From positions 1 through 8,496 of the forward strand of contig JAICJW010000192.1 of the NCBI GenBank assembly GCA_025928215.1: a stretch of 8,496 nucleotides of DNA, written 5' to 3'. This stretch comes from Chloroflexia bacterium. GTDB lineage: Bacteria; Chloroflexota; Chloroflexia; Thermomicrobiales; JALYUS01. A program made the translations under genes and the position numbers. Shown here piece after piece: positions 1 to 6,427 of this stretch (position 1 is the first letter of the stretch; each line of letters begins with the position of its first letter). Below the pieces are notes generated by a model that saw only the letters and a list, made by a program, of their open reading frames with translations, had not been told where the DNA came from and ran no database searches.

Positions 1-356
1 CCGCCCGCGATCAGGCATGGCTCACCATTCGCTCCCGCTTCGAGCAGGGGGTGGATTGGAGCGGACTGGAAGCCGAACGGATCGCTCGCTGGTATCGCCA
101 GCTGCACATCTTCCTCTACCCCTTCTACTACATCGAGTACGGCATCGCCCAACTGGGGGCATTGCAGGTCTGGCGCAACAGTCTGACCGATCAGGGAGAG
201 GCGCTGGCGGCGTACCGGCGGGCGCTGGCGCTGGGGGGGACGAAACCGTTACCGGCGTTGTTCGAGGCAGCGGGGGCGCGATTGGCGTTTGACGCGGAGA
301 CGATGGGGGGGCTGGTGACGCTCATCGAGGAGCAGGTCGCCGCCCTTGAAGCATAG
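1..356 (+). CDS. Oligoendopeptidase F-like M3 family metallopeptidase, C-terminal fragment
   Basis: The reading frame is open from the left edge (first full codon at base 3) to TAG at 354-356 and gives 117 residues, so the start and most of the gene lie outside the window. The fragment matches the C-terminal helical part of bacterial M3B oligoendopeptidases: visible residues 34-57 carry the family signature HIFLYPFYYIEYGIAQLGAL, whose tyrosines (Y42, Y43, Y46) belong to the substrate-binding wall, followed by a helical tail ending in EEQVAALEA. The zinc-binding HExxH motif is expected upstream and cannot be seen. The family consists of cytosolic zinc peptidases that cut short peptides. The ATG codons at 17 (another frame) and 51 (same frame, internal) are not real starts, because similarity to the family runs upstream of base 51. 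The gene converges with the methyltransferase gene with only 16 bp between stops. Two 7-nt G runs (233-239, 305-311) lie in this 3' part, and the frame stays intact across both. Confidence 0.9.
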   Translation, partial: ARDQAWLTIRSRFEQGVDWSGLEAERIARWYRQLHIFLYPFYYIEYGIAQLGALQVWRNSLTDQGEALAAYRRALALGGTKPLPALFEAAGARLAFDAETMGGLVTLIEEQVAALEA

Positions 357-372
357 CGGGTAGTGGCCGCGA

Positions 373-1164
373 TCATTGCTTCCTCAGTGGCTTTCCCCAG
401 GTGACGCGCCCGATGCTGTGCGTATAGAGCAGCCCGTCTCGCAGATAGGGCGTCATGGCGTCGCGGAGTTCGGCGTCGAAGGCGGCGACGGCCTCCGGTG
501 TCATCAGATCGCGCGAGAAACTGCTCATCGAATGGAACCACTCGATGACGTCGGGGAGGGAGCGGACAAGCGGCTCCGGCTCTGTCGTGTACTCGTCAGC
601 CTTCCGAAACAGGCCGCGCCGCTCTAGTTCGCCGATCAAGTCAATGGGCAGGAAGTCCGGGTTGGTCGAGTAGCGGGGGATGATCGCGCGGATCGCCGGC
701 GTCCACGGCTCGTCCGCCTCATCCACGCCGACAATTGCCAGTTGGCCGTTCGGCGTCAGCGCGTCGGCGAAACGGGGGAGCGCGACTTCCCAATCCATCC
801 AATGCAGGCTCGCCCCCGCCGTCACCAGCGCGTACGGCGGATGAAGCGGCGCCTCCTCCGCCCTGCCAACGAACCAATGCAGGCGGGGATCGTCGCCACC
901 GGGAAGCGTCTTGCCGAGGGCGATCATGCCGGGCGAGACATCTATCGCGTCCACACGCGCGACAGAGGGGAGCAATGCCCGCGCGAGGTTGCCGGGGCCG
1001 CAGCCAACATCGAGCACGGCGCGGGCTTCGTCGGTCATCAGCGCGACCAGCCGGTCAAGCAGCGCAGGGGGATAGGGCGGTCGGTAGCGATAGGCGGCAA
1101 TGACCGAGGGGTCCGTGAAGCGTTCGGAATGTTGTGTGCCCCAGCCCTTTGGTCTCGCGCTCAT
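373..1164 (-). CDS. Class I SAM-dependent methyltransferase
   Basis: This gene encodes 263 residues with the Rossmann-like class I methyltransferase fold. SAM-binding motif I is VLDVGCGPGN at residues 50-59, followed by the acidic residue ending beta-2 (VDAID, D75) that should bind the ribose hydroxyls. ASLHWMDW at 118-125 and the helix/strand FADALTPNGQLAIVG at 132-146 match the Methyltransf_11/trans-aconitate methyltransferase-like pattern. The N-terminal FTDPSVIAAYRYRPPYP (16-32) is typical of this small-molecule methyltransferase group. The acceptor substrate cannot be predicted. The start is ATG at 1162-1164, with AAGGAG at 1175-1180 ten bases upstream; this ribosome-binding site abuts the stop codon of the preceding hydrolase gene. 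The intergenic gap is only 7 bp, so it reads as the last gene of the operon. No signal peptide or membrane segment is visible, so it should be cytosolic. Fold certain, function generic. Confidence 0.93.
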   Translation of the reverse strand: MSARPKGWGTQHSERFTDPSVIAAYRYRPPYPPALLDRLVALMTDEARAVLDVGCGPGNLARALLPSVARVDAIDVSPGMIALGKTLPGGDDPRLHWFVGRAEEAPLHPPYALVTAGASLHWMDWEVALPRFADALTPNGQLAIVGVDEADEPWTPAIRAIIPRYSTNPDFLPIDLIGELERRGLFRKADEYTTEPEPLVRSLPDVIEWFHSMSSFSRDLMTPEAVAAFDAELRDAMTPYLRDGLLYTHSIGRVTWGKPLRKQ

Positions 1165-1171
1165 GTCGCGC

Positions 1172-2011
1172 TCACTCCTTGCCGACGATGTACGTCGCGC
1201 GCTCCGTCGCGACGCTGATTGGACCGTCGAAGGCCGCGCGCGCTTCCGCGATCATCGTTTCCGGCGGGACGTGCCCCCAGTAATGGCTGAGCAGCAGGCG
1301 CTTCACGCCGCCCGCGTCCGTCGCGAGGGTCGCCGCCTGTCGCGGCGTCATGTGGCCGACGGGCACGGGTGTTTCCGGCGTGTCGAGCGTCGCTTCGAGG
1401 ATCAAGAGGTCCGCGCCGCGCGCGAACGCGGTCAGGCTCTCCACCGGCGCGCTGTCCGCGCCGTAAACGAGTACCGGGCGCGGGTTGTCACCGGGTGGCG
1501 TGATCTTGATTGCCTGGCAGGGGATGTAGTGTTTTGTCGGCGCGAAGCGGAAGGTGAGATAGTCGGCAGGTGCGGCGTTCGTGTCGCTGCCGACGACGAG
1601 TGTGCCCTCCGGATCGTACTCGGCGATGGCGAAGGGCGCCCAGAAATCGCTCTCGTGCCCGCTCCCTTCCAGCGCGCCCGCCAATCCTTTCAGAAATGCC
1701 GTGCCGCCCGGCGGGACGAAGAGGGCGAGCCGTTCGCTGCGTGCCTTGCGCTCATCGCCCTCTGGCGGCCCGTATTTCAGGCCATAGGCGAGCGGCACGA
1801 GGTCGAGCGTATGATCGGCGTGCAGATGTGAGATGACGATGGCGTCGAGATTGCGCGGGTTGATCTGGCCGCGCAGAATGGCGAGTGAATCCGGCCCGCA
1901 ATCCATCAGGACATGTACCGCGCCATAGGTGAGGAGGTACGATGAGCACGCGCCGCCGGGCCGGGGCATCGCCGCGCTGCACCCGATGACGGTCAGTTGC
2001 AGGTCAGTCAC
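1172..2011 (-). CDS. Metallo-beta-lactamase-fold hydrolase, RNase Z/YhfI-like
   Basis: The product is 279 residues when started at GTG (2009-2011). The metal-binding motif HLHADH is at residues 62-67, preceded by the usual strand and DCGPDSL (37-43). Further likely ligands are H161 (in TKHYIPC), D186 (in YGADSAP) and H243 (in LSHYWGH), an order like that of RNase Z. The opening TVIGCSAAMPRPGGACSSYL resembles the YhfI-type group of small MBL hydrolases near RNase Z; a specific substrate or tRNA 3'-processing activity cannot be claimed. The open frame extends 28 codons further upstream, but that extension is a very basic stretch read from inside the phosphatase gene. A strong AGGAGG lies at 2018-2023, six bases before the GTG, and fixes the start. 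The gene overlaps the stop of the upstream phosphatase by 8 bp, implying translational coupling. It should be cytosolic, with a dinuclear zinc or similar site. Confidence 0.9.
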   Translation of the reverse strand: MTDLQLTVIGCSAAMPRPGGACSSYLLTYGAVHVLMDCGPDSLAILRGQINPRNLDAIVISHLHADHTLDLVPLAYGLKYGPPEGDERKARSERLALFVPPGGTAFLKGLAGALEGSGHESDFWAPFAIAEYDPEGTLVVGSDTNAAPADYLTFRFAPTKHYIPCQAIKITPPGDNPRPVLVYGADSAPVESLTAFARGADLLILEATLDTPETPVPVGHMTPRQAATLATDAGGVKRLLLSHYWGHVPPETMIAEARAAFDGPISVATERATYIVGKE

Positions 2012-2756
2012 GCGCGGCCTCCTCTTCGCGTTCCTCGATGATCGCCACCGCTTCCGCTTCTTCCGGCGTAATCTCGGCGAGATGCGAGACATCATTGACG
2101 GCGTGCAGCGTCACATCATCCCCCTGCACCGTCAGGCGCGAAATCGAGCAGTTGGCGAGGACGTAATCGCGCCACCGCTCGGTGGTGCCCGTCATGTAAT
2201 GCGCCAGCGCGACGCCGAGGATGCCGCCGTGCGCGACGACAATGACATGCTCGCCGGGGTGGCGGGCGATGATCGCCGCGAAGACCTCCCGGGCGCGCTG
2301 ATGGAAGCCGCGCCGCGATTCGCCGCCGGGGAAGGCGACCTCCATCGCGAAACTATCGCTCGTGAAGGCATGACGCGCCTCGGGGAAGCGTTCGATTGCC
2401 TCCGCCTCCGTCAGCCCCTCATACGCGCCGAAGTTGATTTCCTGCAGGTCATCGCGCGCCACCGGCGTCAGGCCGAGCGGGTCCGCGATCGCTTGGGCGG
2501 TGTGGCGGGCGCGTTGGAGTGGACTGACGTAGAGGGCGTGGACGGGCGGGAGTGTGCCGTCGAGGATTAGCGCGCTGAGCGCCCGGCCCATCGCCGCCGC
2601 CTGCCGCCTGCCGAAGCCGGTAAGCGGATCGTCGCTCACACCGCTCAGGAGTTTGCGGACATTGCCGGTCGTCTGACCGTGGCGGACGAGCGTGAGCAGT
2701 GTCGGCTCAATGATGGGGCGGGGCGGGCGGCCATAATGGCGTGTCGTTTCATGCAT
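2004..2756 (-). CDS. Histidine phosphatase family protein (phosphoglycerate mutase-like)
   Basis: This is a 250-residue member of the histidine phosphatase superfamily, branch 1. The signature LVRHGQTTGN (residues 23-32) contains H26, the phosphorylated nucleophile, with R25. SPLQRARHTA (78-87) gives the phosphate-binding R82. E106 in LQEINFGAYEG is the likely proton donor, and VVAHGGIL (173-180) gives the second catalytic histidine H176. This set matches cofactor-independent phosphatases of the CobC/GpmB/PhoE type; the substrate is not evident, and the E(x)NFG(x)YEG signature is shared by many of them. The chosen ATG (2754-2756) overlaps the stop codon of the upstream glycosylase gene by 8 bp and has GGAGG at 2769-2773, 12 bases away, a slightly long spacing. 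The open frame continues 40 codons upstream, but only as an out-of-frame reading of the glycosylase gene. The C-terminal tail (about 230-250) is rich in Glu (EEREEEAARD) and is probably a mobile acidic extension. Confidence 0.9.
   Translation of the reverse strand: MHETTRHYGRPPRPIIEPTLLTLVRHGQTTGNVRKLLSGVSDDPLTGFGRRQAAAMGRALSALILDGTLPPVHALYVSPLQRARHTAQAIADPLGLTPVARDDLQEINFGAYEGLTEAEAIERFPEARHAFTSDSFAMEVAFPGGESRRGFHQRAREVFAAIIARHPGEHVIVVAHGGILGVALAHYMTGTTERWRDYVLANCSISRLTVQGDDVTLHAVNDVSHLAEITPEEAEAVAIIEEREEEAARD
2018..2023 (-). promoter_or_regulatory. Shine-Dalgarno site fixing the GTG start of the MBL hydrolase gene
   Basis: AGGAGG on the minus strand lies 6 bases before GTG at 2009-2011, inside the last codons of the histidine phosphatase gene. 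It selects the GTG over the ATG codons farther upstream, which would add an implausible Arg/Lys-rich leader of 28 residues. Confidence 0.8.
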
Positions 2757-3534
2757 GCGGCGATGATTCCTCCGTTGAGGGCGTCGTGTCGAGGCGTGCC
2801 TGCCCGAAGGGGCAGAGCGACAGAAGCGGGCAGCGGTCGCATGCCGGGCCGATGGCATGGCAGATACGCCGCCCATGCGCGATCATATTGACGTGGAATT
2901 CGAACATCTGCGACGGTGCGAGCATCGCTTCCAGCACATCGTGCGCGCCCGCCTCGGAGGTTTTCGGGCCGATCAGGCCGAGCCGCTGCGAGACGCGGTA
3001 AACGTGCGTGTCCACGGGGAAGGCCGGCATGCCGAGCGAGAAGAGCAGGACAATCGCCGTCGTCTTCGGCCCGACGCCGGGGAGCGCCTTCAGCCACGCC
3101 TTCGCCTCGGCGAGCGGCATCTCCTTCAGGAAGCGGAGATCGAAATTGCCGCGTTCCTCGTCAATCCGTTGCAGCACGCCCTGAATGCGCGGCGCTTTCA
3201 TCTGATAGAGGCCGCTCCAGCGAATCGCGTCCGCCACTTCCTCCACCGGCGCATGCATCACCTGTTCCCACGTCGGGAACCGCTCGCGGAGCGTCAGGTA
3301 CGATTGCTCGGTTGAGCGATCCGTATTGCGCTGCGAGAGGATCGTCAGCACCAGTTCGTCAATCGGCTCCTGATGCGGCCGCCAGCGCCGCTCGCCGTAC
3401 GTCTCCCGCAACCGGGCAAAGACGGCGGGCAGCCGCGCCGCCCCCTGCTCCGGCGTCCAGTCCAGGGGCGCGACATTCTTCGGCTTGCGGCGCTTGGGGG
3501 AAGAACCTAACCCCCCGGCCCCCTTCCCCGTCAT
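2749..3534 (-). CDS. nth: Endonuclease III-like HhH-GPD DNA glycosylase with 4Fe-4S cluster
   Basis: The 261-residue product is a base-excision repair glycosylase. The helix-hairpin-helix is LPGVGPKTTA (151-160), with K157 at the place of the catalytic lysine of E. coli Nth (K120), suggesting glycosylase plus AP-lyase activity. D175 in FPVDTHVYR corresponds to the catalytic aspartate (D138). A 4Fe-4S loop with the exact spacing C-x6-C-x2-C-x5-C is formed by C225, C232, C235 and C241. LSQRNTD (66-72) replaces the LSAQATD of E. coli, as in the more archaeal-like 'endonuclease III domain' subgroup, so the preferred lesion may differ from E. coli Nth. ATG at 3532-3534 overlaps the stop of the GGT-like gene as ATGA, supporting the start. 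The first about 20 residues (Gly/Lys/Pro-rich, TGKGAGGLGSSPKRRKPK) lie outside the fold and come from a G-rich segment that may be a dispersed repeat. Confidence 0.92.
   Translation of the reverse strand: MTGKGAGGLGSSPKRRKPKNVAPLDWTPEQGAARLPAVFARLRETYGERRWRPHQEPIDELVLTILSQRNTDRSTEQSYLTLRERFPTWEQVMHAPVEEVADAIRWSGLYQMKAPRIQGVLQRIDEERGNFDLRFLKEMPLAEAKAWLKALPGVGPKTTAIVLLFSLGMPAFPVDTHVYRVSQRLGLIGPKTSEAGAHDVLEAMLAPSQMFEFHVNMIAHGRRICHAIGPACDRCPLLSLCPFGQARLDTTPSTEESSPHA
3497..3530 (-). repeat. G-rich low-complexity segment coding the N-terminus of the glycosylase
   Basis: The minus strand reads as runs of G separated by short spacers (GGGGAAGGGGGCCGGGGGG followed by TTAGG). It codes residues 2-13 of the glycosylase, just after the ATGA junction with the upstream gene. 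The composition is unlike the surrounding coding sequence. It resembles G-run-rich intergenic repeat segments known to me from other genomes, but that resemblance is from memory and untested. Only one copy is in this window. Confidence 0.35.
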
Positions 3535-5201
3535 GCCAGCCCCGGCAGCGATGGGCCTGCCATGAAGGCCGGGCCGCCGCTGATGCCGACGGGGGTGCCG
3601 TCCGCACGCCAGCAGGCCGCGCCACGCAGCATGCCCGTCGCCTCGTCGCGCAGGACACCGTTCATGCCGCCCGCTACTTTGGGAACGACCTGCACGCGAT
3701 GGCCCATCGCTTCGAGCGCGCCGACGAGCGCGGCGAGATCGGGGAAGCGGTCCTCAACTTCGAGCGTCGGCCCCTCCGTCCAGATACGTGGCGCTTCGAC
3801 CGCCTCCTGCAAGGTCATGCCGTGGTCGAGCACATTGACGATCCCCTGCATCACTGAGCCGAAGATGCGCCGCCCGCCCGGCGTGCCGAGCGCCATCAAC
3901 GGCGCGCCATCCTTCAGCACGAGCGTTGGCGACATGCAGCTGAGGATGCGCTTCCCTCCGGCAATCGAGTTCGTCGTTCCCGGCGTCGGGTTCATCAGGC
4001 TCATGTTGTCATTGAGGAGCATGCCGGTGCCGGGTGTCGTCACTTTCGAGCCAAAGAGGCGGTTGAGCGTCTGCGTCGTCGAGACGAACATACCGTCCGC
4101 GTCCGCCGTCGTGACATGCGTCGTGTTCGCGCTCTCCATGCCGGGATAGCGGCCCGCTGTGTGCGGCGTGGCGCGCTGTGCGTCAATCTCGGCGCGGCGC
4201 TCGTCGGCGTACCCCATGCTCGTCAGCCACGCGACCGGCACATCCGTCGTCGCCGGGTCGGCCATGTAGCGGTTCCAGTCCGCGAAGGCGATCCGCAAGG
4301 CTTCCGCCATCAGGTGGATCGTCCGCGCCGTGCCGAACCCGGAGGCGGCGAGATCGTAGCCGGAGAGGATATTGAGCATTTCGATGATGTGCGTGCCGCC
4401 GCTCGACACCGGCCCCATCGAGACGATCTCATGGCCGCGATACGCTCCGCGCACCGGCTCGCGCTCAAGGACGCGGTAGTTCGCGAGGTCGTCCATCGTG
4501 ATGAGGCCGCCATTCGAGGCCATATCCGCCGCGACCAGTTCGCCAATCGGGCCGCGATAGAGCGCGTCCGGCCCGCTGATCGCGATGGCGCGGAGTGTCT
4601 CGGCATAATCGCTCCGCACAATCATTGCGCCCGGTCGTGGCGGCGCGCCGTTCGGCAAAAAGACCGACGCACTAGCGGGGAAACGGGCGAGGGCGGGCGC
4701 GGTCTCGGTGATGGATTGGACGAGATAGGGCGAGGCGGGGTAGCCGTCCGCCGCGAAGCGGATCGCGGGCGCCATCACGTCCGCGAGTGTCAGGCGACCA
4801 AACCGGCGCAGCGCCTCCGCCCACCCCTTCAACGCACCCGGCACGCCGACCGCTTGATGCCCGATGCGGTTGGCGTCCCCTTCCGCCAGCCATTCGACCG
4901 GATCGGGGACGGGCGTGAACATCGTTTCGGTTGCAGCGGCGGGGCAGGTGGCATAATTATCGAGCGTGACGACATTTCCCGTCGCGCCGTCGCGGATGAC
5001 GAAGAAGCCCGCGCCGAAGACGCTCACCATCATTGGCTCGACGACGGTAAGCGCGAAGAGCGTCGCGACCGCCGCGTCCACCGCATTGCCGCCCCGCGCC
5101 AGCATCTCGATCCCGGCATTGCTCGCCAGCGGATGATTCGAGGTCACTACCCCCCGCGATGCGACCACTTCCGCTTTCCGCAACGCCAACGGGTACGTCA
5201 T
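3531..5201 (-). CDS. Gamma-glutamyltransferase-family Ntn hydrolase, atypical substrate pocket
   Basis: The 556-residue product spans the usual length of the GGT family (COG0405), made as a proenzyme that cleaves itself. SNHPLASNAGIEMLARGGNA (21-40) is the N-terminal signature. The processing and nucleophile threonine is T360 in ESANTTHVT (356-364), followed by TQTLNRLFGS (376-385), LSCMSPTLV (420-428) and GTPGGRRI (439-446). With a constant 31-residue offset to the E. coli numbering, T391, N411 and the Gly pair G483/G484 are kept. R114 aligns to Y83, D433 to S401 and S463 to C422, all residues that hold the gamma-glutamyl group in E. coli GGT. I therefore name the fold, not glutathione hydrolysis. 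No signal peptide is visible, unlike periplasmic GGT. The start ATG (5199-5201) has AGGAGGT at 5206-5212; the frame is open further upstream only through a repeat element. It is the first gene of the five-gene overlapping series. Confidence 0.9.
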   Translation of the reverse strand: MTYPLALRKAEVVASRGVVTSNHPLASNAGIEMLARGGNAVDAAVATLFALTVVEPMMVSVFGAGFFVIRDGATGNVVTLDNYATCPAAATETMFTPVPDPVEWLAEGDANRIGHQAVGVPGALKGWAEALRRFGRLTLADVMAPAIRFAADGYPASPYLVQSITETAPALARFPASASVFLPNGAPPRPGAMIVRSDYAETLRAIAISGPDALYRGPIGELVAADMASNGGLITMDDLANYRVLEREPVRGAYRGHEIVSMGPVSSGGTHIIEMLNILSGYDLAASGFGTARTIHLMAEALRIAFADWNRYMADPATTDVPVAWLTSMGYADERRAEIDAQRATPHTAGRYPGMESANTTHVTTADADGMFVSTTQTLNRLFGSKVTTPGTGMLLNDNMSLMNPTPGTTNSIAGGKRILSCMSPTLVLKDGAPLMALGTPGGRRIFGSVMQGIVNVLDHGMTLQEAVEAPRIWTEGPTLEVEDRFPDLAALVGALEAMGHRVQVVPKVAGGMNGVLRDEATGMLRGAACWRADGTPVGISGGPAFMAGPSLPGLA

Positions 5202-5205
5202 TGGG

Positions 5206-5212
5206 ACCTCCT
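5206..5212 (-). promoter_or_regulatory. Strong Shine-Dalgarno site of the GGT-like gene
   Basis: AGGAGGT on the minus strand, four bases before ATG at 5199-5201, is the strongest ribosome-binding site in the window. It rejects a 95-codon N-terminal extension that would be read through the adjacent inverted-repeat element. It sits about 10 bases downstream of that element's end in the direction of transcription. Confidence 0.85.
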
Positions 5213-5221
5213 GAAGACAAT

Positions 5222-5367
5222 TGAACCGCAGAGACGCAGAGGGCGCAGAGAAATACAGAGAAGAGAATATGAATGGTTGGTGCGCGAGATAGTATCGTTG
5301 CCAGCCCGGATCGCTTTTCCTTCTTTTCTCGTCTTCCTCTCTGCGTCCTCTGCGTCTCTGCGGTTCA
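5222..5367. repeat. MITE-like inverted-repeat element, intact copy
   Basis: The left end (5222-5251) and the reverse complement of the right end (5338-5367) match at 29 of 30 positions; the shared core is TGAACCGCAGAGACGCAGAG. The purine/pyrimidine-rich flanks inside the arms (AGAGAAGAGAA against TTCTTTTCTCGTCTT) pair imperfectly, so the stem could extend to about 50 nt around a loop of some 50-85 nt. The element fills most of the gap between the ppsR stop (5381) and the GGT-like gene start (5201), and carries no convincing gene. It has the form of a non-autonomous mobile or REP/MITE-type repeat: inverted ends, no transposase, an intergenic position and a second copy nearby. No clear target-site duplication is visible. 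If transcribed it would form a long hairpin between the two genes and could end, slow or process the transcript. Confidence 0.85.
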
Positions 5368-5380
5368 TACCCGGTTTCGG

Positions 5381-6265
5381 TTAGACCGACGCGGGGAGGC
5401 CGCTGGTGCCGGATTGCTCGACGATGGCGATGATTTCCCGCGCCACTTCCTCGACGGAGCGGTTGCTCGTATCGAGGATCGGCCACGGGTAGCCGTGCCG
5501 GTAGATGCGGCGGGCGTAGGCGAGTTCTTCCGTTACCTGATCGAGGCTGGTGTAGGGGCCGTCCGGGTCGCGACCGAGCGATTCGAGCCGTGCCCGCCGC
5601 AGATTGACGAGCCGGGGCGCCTGGATCGTCAGGCCAATGACTTTGCGCTGGTCAATCTGGAACAACTCGTGCGGCGGTTCGATACCGAGCACGACCGGCA
5701 CATTCGCCACCTTCCAGCCGCGGTAATGGGCGAGAAAGATGGAGAGCGGCGTTTTGGACGTGCGCGAGACGCCGGCGAGGACGACATCGGCGTCGCCGAG
5801 TGTTTCCGGGTGCTGCCCATCGTCGTGCGAGACGGTGTATTCAATCGCGTCAATCCGGCCGAAGTAGTCGGGGTCGAGTTGCGTCCCGCGCAAGCCCGGC
5901 TCGCCCGCCGGAACGAGGCCGAATGCCTCCTCCAGCCGCGCGACAAGGCCGCCGATGATGTCCACAAAAGGGACGCCGCGCCGCGCGCTCTCCTCCTCGA
6001 CGGCCCGGCGCAGTTCGGGAACGACGAGCGTGAAGACGATGATACCGTGCGTCTCTGCCGCCTCGTTGATGACATTGCGCGCCTGCTCGATCGTGCGGAC
6101 GAGCGGGCGGCGGCGGACATCGAAGATCGCGCCGAAAAACTGCCCGGCCGCCGCCGAGACGACCGTTTCCGCCGTCAGCCCGGTGCCGTCCGAGACGACA
6201 TAAATCGGTTGAGGTGTCCGCTCAGTTGGTGGAACGCGTGTCGCGTTCATCGCCGTCTCTGTCAT
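5381..6265 (-). CDS. ppsR: Pyruvate dikinase/PEP synthase regulatory protein (kinase-pyrophosphorylase, DUF299)
   Basis: The product has 294 residues and the hallmarks of the PSRP/PDRP1 family: VVSDGTGLTAET (23-34) at the start of the fold, YFGRIDAIEYTVSHDDGQ (134-151) and the P-loop-like nucleotide site GVSRTSKTP (165-173), followed by WKVANVPVVLGIEPP (184-198). Family members reversibly inactivate phosphoenolpyruvate synthase or pyruvate phosphate dikinase, using ADP to phosphorylate a threonine next to the catalytic histidine and phosphate to remove it. Which of the two is the partner cannot be told, because neither gene is in the window. The start may be ATG at 6263-6265 or the internal ATG at 6248-6250 (residue 6); neither has a good ribosome-binding site. 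Family similarity begins only near residue 20, so the N-terminus is uncertain. The gene is separated from both minus-strand neighbours by repeat elements (gaps of 120 and 179 bp). Confidence 0.93.
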   Translation of the reverse strand: MTETAMNATRVPPTERTPQPIYVVSDGTGLTAETVVSAAAGQFFGAIFDVRRRPLVRTIEQARNVINEAAETHGIIVFTLVVPELRRAVEEESARRGVPFVDIIGGLVARLEEAFGLVPAGEPGLRGTQLDPDYFGRIDAIEYTVSHDDGQHPETLGDADVVLAGVSRTSKTPLSIFLAHYRGWKVANVPVVLGIEPPHELFQIDQRKVIGLTIQAPRLVNLRRARLESLGRDPDGPYTSLDQVTEELAYARRIYRHGYPWPILDTSNRSVEEVAREIIAIVEQSGTSGLPASV

Positions 6266-6321
6266 GCCTACAGGATGCCACAGCAGGGGCTGGATCGTCT
6301 ACGGGCAAACCGGGAAACCGA

Positions 6322-6427
6322 TTGAACCGCAGAGACGCAGAGTTGGGAAGAGAGGGAGAGTAGTTTCATGTCTTTCTGCGAGTCGCTATGTCCTCTGCCG
6401 GGCGTCCTCTGGGCAGCTTGCGGTTCG
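6322..6427. repeat. MITE-like inverted-repeat element, decayed copy
   Basis: The left end (from 6322) repeats the start of the 5222-5367 element exactly over 21 bases, with core GAACCGCAGAGACGCAGAG, in the same orientation. The right end around 6400-6427 (CGTCCTCTGGGCAGCTTGCG followed by GTTCG) is a degenerate version of the CTCTGCGTCTCTGCGGTTCA end of the intact copy. Only the outer GAACCGCA and inner CAGAGGACGC portions remain complementary. The interior is not obviously related to the first copy. The right part overlaps the 3' end of fdhD and supplies its last 13 codons and stop. The left part lies in the 120-bp gap between fdhD and ppsR. The rest of that gap (6266-6321) shows nothing recognisable. 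Confidence 0.7.

Noticed and set aside
225..315. G-rich stretch as a regulatory G-quadruplex
   Set aside because: It lies in a well-conserved coding region and the G runs fall within normal Gly/Ala/Leu codons; nothing else supports a regulatory role.
2012..2095. N-terminal extension of the MBL hydrolase (28 very basic residues)
   Set aside because: It is an out-of-frame reading of the histidine phosphatase gene; the AGGAGG at 2018-2023 and the start of family similarity both point to GTG at 2011.
4116..5384. Long plus-strand open frame of 422 codons
   Set aside because: It is the antisense shadow of the GGT-like gene: Arg/His-rich, no recognisable domain. GC-rich codon use opens such frames opposite real genes.
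5202..5486. 95-codon upstream extension of the GGT-like protein
   Set aside because: It reads through the inverted-repeat element and the end of ppsR; the AGGAGGT at 5206-5212 marks the ATG at 5201.
5273..6325. Plus-strand open frame of 350 codons
   Set aside because: Antisense shadow of ppsR with no domain pattern and charged low-quality sequence.
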